Counted from the stretch's first letter, positions 25,006 to 33,111 are shown. The stretch: 64,000 nt of DNA from Virgibacillus proomii (GCF_900162615.1 NZ_FUFN01000010.1:1370149-1434148); one strand, 5' to 3'. Translations and numbers: made by a program. The notes: a model not told the origin generated them from the sequence alone.

Positions 25006-25131
25006 TTTGCTCTTTTTTACTACGCCTAAGCTTCGTTTCAACTTATTTTATTTTTTTAAATGATGGCTGTCGGCAATTATCTTGCTTGGCTTCTCGATTG
25101 TTGATCTATAATAACTAAGAAATTACTTTTT

Positions 25132-25224
25132 ATACTATAGGAAAGTATAAAATTTTAGGGTTTATAGTATTAGAAAAACTACAGCTTTCGCTAAAGGCCT
25201 TGGTGAAAAGCCCAGTTTTTCTAA
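25132..25224 (+). repeat. Repeat B copy 2
   Basis: Starts ACTATAGGAAAGTATAAAAT and ends CAGTTTTTCTAA. AGAAAAACT/AGTTTTTCT outer stem retained. Near-complementary ACTATA and TATAGT allow a 5' stem as well. Confidence 0.65.
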
Positions 25225-25432
25225 TTTAAAGAGGCTAGCATTTTCCTTCTTTCGTTTCTAATATTTAGGGAACTGATGGAAAAACTCATGTTTTTCAGTT
25301 TGTTTTTTTAAATTTTACCTGTAAAAAGTTTGTCTTTATGCTAGATGTTGTACGTATAAAAACGAGTAAGATAGGGAAAAAGAAGAAAGAAAAAGTTGTA
25401 TACAAAAGAAGTTTATTGAAGGATGAACATAA

Positions 25433-26608
25433 TTGAAAAATAATTTAAAAAGAGCATTTATTTGTATTTTCTTTCTTCTATTTTTAACTGCTTGTTGGGA
25501 CAGGGTAGAAATTGAAAAAAGAGGATTTGTTGTTGGTTCAGCAGTAGACCTTGTAGACAAAAAAACAGATGGTACTTATGAACTTGAAGTTACGAATCAA
25601 TTCGTCATACCAACTGGATTGGAAAATCCAAGTCAAGGTGGGGGAGGAGAACCAACAGCTTATAAAAATGTAACAGTAAGAGGAGAAAGCATTTTTGAAA
25701 TTATCCGAGAAATGGCCATTTTATCTAGTGAGACTCCCTTCTTTCAACATATGAAAGTCGTTATCGTCTCAGAGGAAATTGTCAGAGAGCCCCAACTTTT
25801 TTCAAAAATTATAGATGTTTATATAAGAGATCATGAGATGCGTAGAGGAATGAAAGTAGCTATTGCAAAGAACGATAAAGCAAAGGATGTTTTGGAGGTT
25901 ATGCCTGTAGATGAAAAAGTTCCTGCTCTCTTTATTGATTCCCTTATGGAAAGTAATTATAAAAACGCTAGTTCTTTAAAACATATACATGTTGGACAGC
26001 TGCAAGAATTAATGCTGAACGATCGGAGCTATACTGTACCGGAAGTTGAAATTGTAAGCTCTAAAAAATTAAAATATAAGGATGCCGCTGTCATCCACGC
26101 TCTGGATGATAAAATGGTCGCTTCATTATCAGATGATGAAACTGCTGGGCTAAGTTTTCTAACGGAACCACAACAAATTGCCCCAATTAATGTGAACATT
26201 GATGGGCATACTGTTGTTGTTGAACTATTTGATGGGAATCCTGATATTAAAGTTTTAAAAGCTGATAAAAACAATATAGAAGTAGAAATTTCGATAAGTG
26301 TGGAAGGAAATATAGCAGAGGAGCATGGCTTTTCAGATATTTTAACGGCTTCTTTTTTTAAAAAAGTAGAGAAGGCCACAGAAGAGCGGGTGAAAGAGCT
26401 TACGGAAAAGACGATCGAAGTAGCTCAAAAGGATTTAAAAGTAGACTTTATTGGCATTGGAGATGTCTTGTTTGAACGCCATTATAAAGTTTGGAAGGAA
26501 ATAAAAGATAATTGGGATGTAGGAACGAATTATTTTTCTAAAAGTAAAATTAATGTAAAGGTAGACGCGACAATCCGGAAAACCGGAGCCTCGGATAGCG
26601 TGAGATAA
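25433..26608 (+). CDS. Ger(x)C-family spore germination lipoprotein
   Basis: This 391-residue protein is the C-type subunit of a spore nutrient receptor. It has a lipoprotein signal (FICIFFLLFLTACWDRVEIE, acceptor Cys near residue 20) and the family start CWDRVEIEKRGFVVGSAVDL. Later motifs are ILSSETPFFQHMKVVIVSEEI and a C-terminal domain ending DNWDVGTNYFSKSKINVKVDATIRKTG. AAGGATG precedes a TTG start. Unusually, the A-type (GerA) and B-type (permease) subunits are not adjacent, and repeat B lies upstream. It may work with a receptor encoded elsewhere. Confidence 0.88.
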   Translation: MKNNLKRAFICIFFLLFLTACWDRVEIEKRGFVVGSAVDLVDKKTDGTYELEVTNQFVIPTGLENPSQGGGGEPTAYKNVTVRGESIFEIIREMAILSSETPFFQHMKVVIVSEEIVREPQLFSKIIDVYIRDHEMRRGMKVAIAKNDKAKDVLEVMPVDEKVPALFIDSLMESNYKNASSLKHIHVGQLQELMLNDRSYTVPEVEIVSSKKLKYKDAAVIHALDDKMVASLSDDETAGLSFLTEPQQIAPINVNIDGHTVVVELFDGNPDIKVLKADKNNIEVEISISVEGNIAEEHGFSDILTASFFKKVEKATEERVKELTEKTIEVAQKDLKVDFIGIGDVLFERHYKVWKEIKDNWDVGTNYFSKSKINVKVDATIRKTGASDSVR

Positions 26609-26803
26609 TAAATCATAAGACAGTAAAATATGAACCGCTTGAACTGTGCTATCCATGTAGGTTGATGGCTGTTAAATTCATTTATGGTTAGGAATGACAA
26701 CCAACGGCTAATGGTTTTAATTAATAAATAAGAAAAACGTCTATTCACAGCATGTAATTACTTGCTCATAAACTGTAAGAAGCACGGAATGAGAGGTGAT
26801 GAA

Positions 26804-27043
26804 ATGTTTCCAAATAGACCTAGAAATCAGCAACCAAGACAAGGCTCCCGCCGTCCACCTACATGGATAGGGAGACCTCCACAAAATCCGCAACAGCAAT
26901 CTTCTGTCACAGCTAATTTACTATCATCATTTCGAGATCAAGATGGTCAACTTGACTTTAATAAGATGACAGAAGTTGCTTCTCAAGTGGGAAGATTATA
27001 TGGTCAAGTCAGCCCGCTAATTACGACTTTCTTTAAAAAATAG
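26804..27043 (+). CDS. YppG-like small protein
   Basis: The 79-residue protein has a Pro/Gln/Arg-rich N-terminal half (FPNRPRNQQPRQGSRRPP, PQNPQQQ) and a conserved end LLSSFRDQDGQLDFNKMTEV...RLYGQVSPLITTFFKK, the pattern of Bacillus YppG/YqfQ-type proteins linked to spores. The frame is open to 26762, but GAGAGGTGA at 26791-26799 favours the ATG at 26804. Function not established. It follows the germination lipoprotein but with a 195-base gap, so it is probably a separate unit. A terminator follows. Confidence 0.7.
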   Translation: MFPNRPRNQQPRQGSRRPPTWIGRPPQNPQQQSSVTANLLSSFRDQDGQLDFNKMTEVASQVGRLYGQVSPLITTFFKK

Positions 27044-27064
27044 AATTTTTAACATTAACTCAAT

Positions 27065-27107
27065 CACCTTCTATTATGGGGAAAGCATCCCTGGAAGGTG
27101 TTTTTTT
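27065..27107 (+). terminator. Terminator after the YppG-like gene
   Basis: CACCTTC pairs with GAAGGTG across a 22-base loop with a T7 tail. Confidence 0.7.
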
Positions 27108-27257
27108 GTGTGCAATAAAAATGGAGTTCAGTATAAAATTTTAGTGTTGATTGTACTTTTTTAAAGGATAAATTCCCAGCATACGACTTCGTTTTGTTAC
27201 TTATTCATCATAAAAATAGTCAAATGACACATCCTAAAAAAAAGGAGGTTATTTTTA

Positions 27258-27695
27258 ATGAATCAACAAATACGAAACTACATGACAAATGATGTGTATA
27301 CAGTAAATGAGTCTCAATCTATTCAAGAGGCAGCTGCTTTGATGAGTGAGCATAATATCGGTGCTTTACCTGTAGTAGATAATAGTGAAAATATGGTTGG
27401 GATGATAACGGATCGCGATATAACGCTTCGATCCACTGCTCAAGGGGAAGCAGCACAAACTCCCGTATCCGAAGTGATGACTGCCCAGCAAATCGTGCAC
27501 GGTACACCTGATATGGATATTCATCAAGCAGCAGAGCTAATGGCACAACAACAAATTCGCCGATTACCAATTGTTGAAAATGGGAAAATTGTCGGTATGG
27601 TAGCTTTAGGTGACTTAGCTGTAGATGATCAATTACAAAATGAAGCCGGAGAAGCATTATCAAATATTTCAAATCCTTCAAGTCCACAGCAATAA
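27258..27695 (+). CDS. CBS-domain pair protein (YhcV-like)
   Basis: The 145-residue cytoplasmic protein consists of two CBS motifs: residues about 8-60 (TVNESQSIQEAAALMSEHNIGALPVVDNSENMVGMITDRDI) and 75-125 (DIHQAAELMAQQQIRRLPIVENGKIVGMVALGDL). Such stand-alone Bateman modules bind adenine nucleotides and are often induced by general stress. AAGGAGG precedes the ATG. Monocistronic with its own terminator. The partner protein cannot be inferred. Confidence 0.9.
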   Translation: MNQQIRNYMTNDVYTVNESQSIQEAAALMSEHNIGALPVVDNSENMVGMITDRDITLRSTAQGEAAQTPVSEVMTAQQIVHGTPDMDIHQAAELMAQQQIRRLPIVENGKIVGMVALGDLAVDDQLQNEAGEALSNISNPSSPQQ

Positions 27696-27706
27696 AGCAA
27701 AAACAA

Positions 27707-27741
27707 GAGTGGGGATACTTTTGTTACCCCTGCTCATTTTT
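27707..27741 (+). terminator. Terminator after the CBS gene
   Basis: GAG-GGGG pairs with CCCC-CTC with a small bulge, followed by TTTTT. Confidence 0.65.
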
Positions 27742-27860
27742 GAATAGCTATTGGTCTTTTCTTAGACGTTAGAAACCGAGTTTCCAAAATGTTCTTTAAG
27801 CATACAGAATGGGGCTTTCACCTTTCATCCTGAGGTGTGATAACCTTACTTGAATAACAA

Positions 27861-27893
27861 AAGGACTTTGATATTAAACGAATCAAAGTCCTT
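27861..27893. terminator. Second hairpin terminator upstream of repeat B copy 3
   Basis: AAGGACTTTGAT pairs with ATCAAAGTCCTT (12 base pairs), followed by TTTT. No gene directly upstream; possibly a relic. Confidence 0.6.
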
Positions 27894-27897
27894 TTTT

Positions 27898-28173
27898 CCA
27901 CTATAGGAAAGTATAAAACTTTAGGCTTTATCCCGCATGTAAGGTGCCGTAAGACTCCTGCTTCAAGTCCTGAATTGATACAAAAGAGTCTAAGTGGCAA
28001 AAAACGGCACCTAAATGCCCGATTGGTTCAAGGGCCTTTAGGTCATACCCTTGTGGTACTAACATTCAGTAGGAGAGGGAAGCAAACTCCTTCTGAATGA
28101 AGTTTCACTTTATCGTATAAGAAAAACGATAGCTTTCGTCATAAAGACTTGGTGATAAGCCAAGTTTTTCTAA
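27898..28173 (+). repeat. Repeat B copy 3, interrupted by repeat A
   Basis: The left part CCACTATAGGAAAGTATAAA ends GGCTTTAT at 27931 and the right part starts CGTATAAGAAAAACG at 28114. Joining the two gives GGCTTTATCGTATAAG, exactly as in intact copy 1 (15497-15588). Confidence 0.85.
27932..28113 (+). mobile_element. Repeat A copy 4: IS200/IS605-like non-autonomous element inserted in repeat B
   Basis: The 182-base insert lies 3' of TTTAT and itself ends TTTCACTTTAT. It contains GGTGCCGT/ACGGCACC stem, CCCGATTGGTTCAAGGGCC, TTTAGGTCATACCCTTGTGG and a terminal hairpin CATTCAG...CTGAATG. There are no terminal inverted repeats and no open frame. Insertion next to a fixed pentanucleotide, subterminal hairpins and precise junctions fit IS200/IS605 chemistry. 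The transposase class is inferred. Confidence 0.7.
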
Positions 28174-28188
28174 AATAAAAGAATCTGT

Positions 28189-28836
28189 CTACAATACATA
28201 TGCGTAAACTGTAATAAAGTGAAATAAGCTTCCTGCCAAAATAAATAGATGAAATATCTCATGAAAACCCATATGTTTAAAATCGAGCGCTTTTGGCTTT
28301 AACCAATAGATAATTCCGCCAATCGTATAAATAACACCACCTATTACTAAAAATACCATTCCACCAGTATTAATTACCGGTGCAAGGGACGAACTAAAGA
28401 ATACAACGATCCACCCCATACCAATGTATAGAGCTGTTGATAACCATCGTGGACAATGAAACCACACTAACTTAAATACAATCCCTAACACGGCTAATAA
28501 GCTTACAATGGCAAATAATGTCCAGCCAAGTGTTCCCTTTAAGCTAATGAGACAAAAAGGAGTGTATGTTCCTGCAATTAATACATAGATCATTGAATGG
28601 TCTATTCGTCTTAAAAATCCGATTACACGATCCCTAGCTATGACCATGTGATATGTTGCGGATGCAGAATAAAGTAAAGTCATACTAACACCGAAAATGA
28701 TGACTGCAGCAATAGAAAGTGCAGAATCTGTAGTTGCAGTTGCTTTTATTACTAATGCGAGTAACCCGATAAATGATAATATGGCACCAAATAAATGAGT
28801 TAGCCCATTAATTGGTTCACGAATATATACGCCCAT
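28189..28836 (-). CDS. Hemolysin III / TrhA family membrane protein
   Basis: The 215-residue protein has seven hydrophobic segments and the PAQR/HlyIII signatures REPINGLTHLFGAILSFIGL (first helix), SATYHMV with the metal-site His, DHSMIYVLIAGTYTPF, and MGFHEIFHLFILAGSLFHF near the C-terminus with paired His residues. Members influence membrane lipid homeostasis; the haemolysin name is historical. It is transcribed leftward from a promoter region with a long palindrome and is divergent from the DUF1836 gene. Confidence 0.93.
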   Translation of the reverse strand: MGVYIREPINGLTHLFGAILSFIGLLALVIKATATTDSALSIAAVIIFGVSMTLLYSASATYHMVIARDRVIGFLRRIDHSMIYVLIAGTYTPFCLISLKGTLGWTLFAIVSLLAVLGIVFKLVWFHCPRWLSTALYIGMGWIVVFFSSSLAPVINTGGMVFLVIGGVIYTIGGIIYWLKPKALDFKHMGFHEIFHLFILAGSLFHFITVYAYVL

Positions 28837-28855
28837 TCAATCAACACCTTTACAA

Positions 28856-28884
28856 TGTTATGTAGTTTTGAAAACTATATAACA
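28856..28884. promoter_or_regulatory. Long palindrome between hlyIII and the DUF1836 gene
   Basis: TGTTATGTAGTTTT and AAAACTATATAACA are 14-base arms with one mismatch and a one-base centre. The position, 20 bases upstream of the hlyIII start, suggests an operator for a dimeric repressor. The regulator is unknown. Confidence 0.6.
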
Positions 28885-28983
28885 ATAATATATGCATTTT
28901 GCTATGTAGTCAAGGTTTACTTCCATTTTTATCTCACGTATAATAAATTTATTGATTATAGACAAAAAGATTGAGGGTTGTAT

Positions 28984-29562
28984 ATGAAAAACGTAAATGA
29001 ATATTTAAATAATCTGCAATTACATAGTCAGCTTCCAATAGAAGAAATTCCTAATTTGGATTTATATATGGATCAAGTTATACAACTGTTTGAAAGTAAA
29101 TTTGGAATATTAAAGCGAGATGATGATGAAAAAGTTCTAACTAAAACGATGATTAATAATTATGCGAAAGGTAAATTGTTCTTTCCCATAAAAAATAAAA
29201 AATATACAAAAGATCATTTAATGCTTATTTCTATGATTTATCAATTAAAAGGCGCGCTGTCAATTAATGATGTAAAAACAACGCTGTACAAGCTAAACAA
29301 GATGATCGTGGAGGATAAATTTGATTTAGCAAAACTATATGAAAGCTATGTACAACTTGCCGATGATAGTATGAAGCAGCTAAGGTCAGAAATTAAACAA
29401 TTAGTAGAAGATGTAGAACAACACATTGAAACATTGGATAGTAATAATACAGATTATTTGCAAGAATTTTTATTAGTTGCTTCCTTTGTTAATATGAGTA
29501 ATTATTATCGAAGAGCTGCAGAAAAAATAGTTGATCAAATCGCTCAGAGAAATGACAAATAA
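28984..29562 (+). CDS. DUF1836-domain protein
   Basis: The 192-residue protein contains VLTKTMINNYAKGKLFFPIKNKKYTKDHLMLISMIYQLKG (residues about 50-90), the hallmark of DUF1836. This family looks like a MerR/HTH-like DNA-binding fold, since the INNYxK segment resembles a recognition helix. GAGGG at about 28973 and spacing support the ATG at 28984 rather than TTG at 28978. Function is unestablished; a regulator role is plausible. It is divergent from hlyIII across the palindrome. Confidence 0.82.
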   Translation: MKNVNEYLNNLQLHSQLPIEEIPNLDLYMDQVIQLFESKFGILKRDDDEKVLTKTMINNYAKGKLFFPIKNKKYTKDHLMLISMIYQLKGALSINDVKTTLYKLNKMIVEDKFDLAKLYESYVQLADDSMKQLRSEIKQLVEDVEQHIETLDSNNTDYLQEFLLVASFVNMSNYYRRAAEKIVDQIAQRNDK

Positions 29563-29990
29563 GTGCGTGTACAAAAAGAGATAAAAAAGACTGAGGTCAT
29601 AGGATCTCATGTGTCTTTGAAAAAGCATTCTACTTTTTCTTCGTGCGATGTGTCGCAGTCGAAGTATAATCTGTCCTTGAAAAGAAAAGCGACTTTTCTG
29701 CGTACGACGTGTCGCTGCAGCAGCTTTCCATCTTATTGCAACACCGATACTAGCACGCCTGTCGAGCCGAAGTTCGAGGTGGTGTAGTTTCGAGTAGCGC
29801 GCTTGTACAGGACGTACTGACTTCTAAAATGCCCACAAGACGTGGGCATTTTTAGTAAAAGATCTTTTAGCACTCGTATTGCTTCCCTAAGCCTCTCTTC
29901 ACATGCAGGAAAAAATCTTTTCTTTTCCAAGGAACGCAGAAACAAGTCCGCAGTTCGATGTGTGATTTGTACATTCTTTTCGAATAACCT
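29563..29990 (+). repeat. Repeat C copy 2
   Basis: Contains two tandem core units, CTTTGAAAAAGCATTCTAC-TTTTTCTTCGTGCGATGTGT and CCTTGAAAAGAAAAGCGAC-TTTTCTGCGTACGACGTGT. Ends GATGTGTGATTTGTACATTC. A frame through it reads SLKKHSTFSSCDVSQ and SLKRKATFLRTTC. The start GTACAAAAAGAG and end GTACATTCTTTT are roughly inverted. Probably not a protein gene. Confidence 0.55.
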
Positions 29991-30017
29991 CTATCAACAA
30001 TTGATTTTTGTTTCTAA

Positions 30018-30045
30018 TTGACACAAATAGTGTATACACTAAAAT
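30018..30045 (+). promoter_or_regulatory. Promoter with embedded palindromic operator, LLM oxidoreductase gene
   Basis: TTGACA (30018-30023) and TAAAAT (30040-30045), 16 bases apart, flank the perfect palindrome TAGTGTATACACTA (30028-30041). A repressor on the palindrome would occlude the polymerase. The sequence style resembles GntR/YtrA-type operators; the regulator is unknown. Confidence 0.65.
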
Positions 30046-30075
30046 AGAGGTTGTCTATGTTTAGGAGGGAAGCAG

Positions 30076-31047
30076 TTGAAGCTAAGTATTTTAGATCAAG
30101 TGCCAGTATTTAAAGGGGCTTCGGCTAAAGAAGCAATCAAGGCTTCATTAGATTTAGCTGAAATGGCTGATCAACTTGGTTTTGCACGTTATTGGGTTGC
30201 TGAACATCATGATATGAAAAGATTTGCCTGTCCTGCTCCCGACATTATTCTTGGCTTAATCGGGAGTCGAACAGAAAAAATTAAGATTGGCGCTGGTGCT
30301 GTTTTATTGCCTCACTATCGACCGTTTCATATCGCCGAAAGATATAATTTATTAGCAACGCTGTATCCAAGGAGAATCGATGTTGGGATAGGCAGAGCTC
30401 CAGGCGGATCAGCAGAAGCTACAATAGCTTTATCGGGAAATTTTTTAAAAAATGTACGAAACGTTTCTGCTGATATAGATGAATTGCTTGCATTTTTTAA
30501 ACAAACATTTGCCAAGGATCATCTTTATGCAAAGATCGCTCCTACTCCTGTTCCTAATTCTCCGCCTGATCTTTGGCTATTAGGCACAAGTGAAAAAAGT
30601 GCTAAGTTAGCTGCAGAAAAAGATATGTCCTATGTGTTTGGGCATTTTATGACAGAGAAGGACGGTCCAGCGATTGTTAAACAGTATAGACAACAGGCAA
30701 AAGGAAAAGTCATCGTCGCAGTATCAGTGATATGTGCAGAAACTTATGAACAGGCAAAAAAACTTACGGAAATAGCTTTATTTGAAAATATAGAGTTGGA
30801 AGAAGCGGAGGAGCATTACTCCACAGCCACACAAAGAACTATGGAATCCAATGTTTCTAATAAAGATGGAGCGTTACCTGAAAAACTAAAAACTCCATTT
30901 ATTTTTGGTAATCCATTACAAGTATATGAGCAGCTACAGGCGTTACAAGCAATATATCAAGCAGATGAAATCATGATTCTTACAAATATACCTGATTATG
31001 AGATTAGAAAAAATTCCTATCAATTAATCGCTCAAACATGTCTTTAA
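30076..31047 (+). CDS. LLM-class flavin-dependent oxidoreductase
   Basis: The 323-residue bacterial-luciferase-like TIM barrel begins LSILDQVPVFKGASAKEAI and has GFARYWVAEHHDMKRFACPAPDIILG (residues 36-61), GAGAVLLPHYRPFHIAERY and RRIDVGIGRAPGG. These are signatures of the MsnO8/YhbW-type group, which uses FMN to oxidise unknown substrates. AGGAGGG precedes a TTG start. The DedA-like gene follows after 28 bases, so the two are likely co-transcribed from the palindrome-bearing promoter. Confidence 0.9.
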   Translation: MKLSILDQVPVFKGASAKEAIKASLDLAEMADQLGFARYWVAEHHDMKRFACPAPDIILGLIGSRTEKIKIGAGAVLLPHYRPFHIAERYNLLATLYPRRIDVGIGRAPGGSAEATIALSGNFLKNVRNVSADIDELLAFFKQTFAKDHLYAKIAPTPVPNSPPDLWLLGTSEKSAKLAAEKDMSYVFGHFMTEKDGPAIVKQYRQQAKGKVIVAVSVICAETYEQAKKLTEIALFENIELEEAEEHYSTATQRTMESNVSNKDGALPEKLKTPFIFGNPLQVYEQLQALQAIYQADEIMILTNIPDYEIRKNSYQLIAQTCL

Positions 31048-31075
31048 TTTACTGTTCAGGTTGGGAGAGATATCA

Positions 31076-31684
31076 ATGCAAAATTGGGTAACATCGATGA
31101 TGGAAGAACTGGGTTATATTGGGGTGTTTCTAATGATGGCTTTAGAGAATGTATTCCCCCCCATCCCTTCAGAAATTGTTCTACCCTTTGGAGGTTTTCT
31201 AACGACCACTACGAATATAACAGTACTTGGTGTGATTGCTGCAGCAACGGTAGGATCTGTACTTGGTGCAATTATTTTGTTTGGGATTGGTTTACTTCTT
31301 GATGTAGAACAATTAGAAAAAATGATTGATCGTTATGGTCATATCTTGCGTATAAAAAAACAAGATATTAAAAGAGCGGATGCTTGGTTTGACAAGTATG
31401 GTTATTGGACGGTATTTATTTGTCGATTGGTTCCTTTAGTAAGAAGTTTGATCTCGATTCCAGCGGGGATGTCGAACATGAATTTTGCCATGTTCTTATT
31501 ATTTACTGTTGCAGGTACCTTATTTTGGAACACAATACTTATTTTAATTGGCGTTCAACTTGGAGAATCATGGACTGATATTTTGAAATTCATGGATTTA
31601 TATTCAACCGTCGTTTATATTGGTTTAGGAATAGGGATGGTACTTATTGTATATCTATTTATCAAACGAAGAAAGCAGCATTAA
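31076..31684 (+). CDS. DedA/SNARE-associated family membrane protein
   Basis: A 202-residue membrane protein with about five helices and the DedA core ENVFPPIPSEIVLPFGGFL (residues about 22-40) and FICRLVPLVRSLISIPAGMSNMNFAMFL (about 118-146). DedA proteins act in lipid-carrier or phospholipid flipping and envelope homeostasis. A TTG at 31061 is in frame, but GGGAGAG at 31063-31069 favours the ATG at 31076. It is probably the second gene of the LLM operon. Confidence 0.9.
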   Translation: MQNWVTSMMEELGYIGVFLMMALENVFPPIPSEIVLPFGGFLTTTTNITVLGVIAAATVGSVLGAIILFGIGLLLDVEQLEKMIDRYGHILRIKKQDIKRADAWFDKYGYWTVFICRLVPLVRSLISIPAGMSNMNFAMFLLFTVAGTLFWNTILILIGVQLGESWTDILKFMDLYSTVVYIGLGIGMVLIVYLFIKRRKQH

Positions 31685-31734
31685 TTTGCTGCTTTCAGCT
31701 TGTAGAGAAGGTTTTTCTATTCGCTTTTGTGAAA

Positions 31735-31822
31735 GCAACTTCATCCAGCTTACGTGTTTAAGCTGTAGTCAACTTCGATCTCTTTCCTACGATAATCCAT
31801 TGGCTCCTGTCGTCATAGTTCC
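31735..31822 (+). repeat. Repeat D copy 2
   Basis: CTTCATCCAGCTTACGTGTT, TTTAAGCTGTAGTCAACTTC and TTTCCTACGATAA match 15296-15380 in order and spacing. The 220 bases between it and the lia operator show no feature I recognise. Confidence 0.55.
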
Positions 31823-32042
31823 ATTATCTCGCATCTAAGGCGCAATAGCTTACAATATGTAATGTAGTTTCTTTCTCTTAAATTTTATTGGCTCTCTTCC
31901 TTTATTGTCCGCAAATTTCCTTCTAATTAAAATATTATTCGATTTTTCATTACCTGAATTAGCAGTCTAAACGTTACTCATTTCTTTTTTGTCCCAAATA
32001 TCAACTCCCTACATCTTAAGTACTAGAGTAAAATATGGCTAC

Positions 32043-32070
32043 AGTTCATTACGGAAAAGTAGAATGAACT
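32043..32070. promoter_or_regulatory. Inverted repeat upstream of liaI
   Basis: AGTTCATT and AATGAACT are exact 8-base arms separated by 12 bases, 39 bases upstream of the liaI start. Candidate LiaR operator, inferred from position; it does not obviously match the B. subtilis LiaR box. Confidence 0.5.
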
Positions 32071-32108
32071 ATATGATAGAAGTAAGCTAAAGGAAGGAGG
32101 AAACGCGA

Positions 32109-32465
32109 TTGAAAAAGTTTCTACTATTTCTAGCAGGATTAACAGCTTTGATTGTATTATTAGCCAATTTAGGTCCAATGGTATTTTTTGTTGTTGGAAT
32201 TTGGCTGCTTTACGTGATCTTTAAACAGTTTATGAAAAGTGATTCAACAGCTGGTAAGATTGGCTGGGTAATGTTAGGGCTTATTGTGCTAAGCTTCACT
32301 ATTTCAAATGTGTTTGCCTTAATGGGTGTTGTGGCGTTGTTAGCACTGTACCTTATTTATAAAAACTGGAAAAAAACCGATAAGAACCCTGTTGTTCAGC
32401 ATATTGACGATGATGACCCATTCACAAATTTTGAGCGCCAATGGGCAGAATTTAATAATCGATAA
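32109..32465 (+). CDS. liaI: LiaI-like membrane protein
   Basis: The 118-residue protein has up to four hydrophobic segments (FLLFLAGLTALIVLLANL, MVFFVVGIWLLYVIF, VMLGLIVLSFTISNVFALMGVVALLALYLIYKNW) and an acidic tail DDDDPFTNFERQWAEF. LiaI anchors the phage-shock-type protein LiaH at the membrane under envelope stress. A start TTG or ATG near GAAGGAGG fits; the TTG at 32109 is used. It is 13 bases upstream of liaH and clearly in one operon. Sequence similarity to LiaI is weak, so the name relies partly on context. Confidence 0.75.
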   Translation: MKKFLLFLAGLTALIVLLANLGPMVFFVVGIWLLYVIFKQFMKSDSTAGKIGWVMLGLIVLSFTISNVFALMGVVALLALYLIYKNWKKTDKNPVVQHIDDDDPFTNFERQWAEFNNR

Positions 32466-32478
32466 GGAGCGATCATAT

Positions 32479-33111
32479 ATGACCAATATATTTACCCGAA
32501 TAAAAGAATCCATTGTAAGTGATCTTCACTATGCACTAGATCAAAAAGAACAAAAAAATCCAATCGCTGCATTAAATCATTATCTTAGGCAGAGTGAACA
32601 GGAAAAAGAAAAAGTACGTCAACTTGTAGAACGCCAATATAAACTAAAAGAAGAATTTTTTAAAGAATACCAGTTAGCAAAGAATTTAGCAGAAAAGCGG
32701 ACGAAGCAAGCGGAAATTGCCGAGCAAGCAGGAGAAGAACAGCTACATGAATTTGCGCTTAGAGAACATCAGGAATATATAGCACGTGCAGAGCGCATGA
32801 AAGCTTCTTATGATGAAGCAGCTGAAGCACTAGAGGTATTAGAACAAAAATATGAAAATATGAAGCATAAGTTAAAGGACATGCATTTACGTAGAATGGA
32901 ATTAATGGGACGTGAAAATGTAGCACGTGCCAATCATCAGATCAATCGTGTAATTGATGAATCATCAGATAAACCATTTTCTAAATTTACTGAAATGGAA
33001 AGATACATTGAGGGCCTGGAACATAGAGTAAATAATTCCTATTACCGCAGTACCTTTGATCATAAAATTGCTAAGCTGGAGAAAAAGATGGATGCAAAGG
33101 AACAGTTTTAA
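32479..33111 (+). CDS. liaH: LiaH, PspA/IM30-family envelope stress protein
   Basis: The 210-residue, almost wholly coiled-coil protein begins MTNIFTRIKESIVSDLHYAL and has NPIAALNHYLRQSEQEKEKV, the PspA-family start. It then runs as long charged helices (EKRTKQAEIAEQAGEEQLHEFALREHQEYI). PspA proteins form large oligomers that protect the membrane against damage by cell-wall antibiotics. A longer frame from 32392 overlaps liaI; AAGGAGCG with the ATG at 32479 is preferred. Slightly shorter than B. subtilis LiaH. Confidence 0.85.
   Translation: MTNIFTRIKESIVSDLHYALDQKEQKNPIAALNHYLRQSEQEKEKVRQLVERQYKLKEEFFKEYQLAKNLAEKRTKQAEIAEQAGEEQLHEFALREHQEYIARAERMKASYDEAAEALEVLEQKYENMKHKLKDMHLRRMELMGRENVARANHQINRVIDESSDKPFSKFTEMERYIEGLEHRVNNSYYRSTFDHKIAKLEKKMDAKEQF

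Noticed and set aside
27861..28175. Possible CRISPR-like repeat cluster
   Set aside because: Hairpins are a terminator and nested repeats A and B; there are no regularly spaced direct repeats with unique spacers.
29563..29787. 74-codon frame following the DUF1836 gene
   Set aside because: Lies in repeat C copy 2, start codon directly abuts the previous stop without a ribosome binding site.
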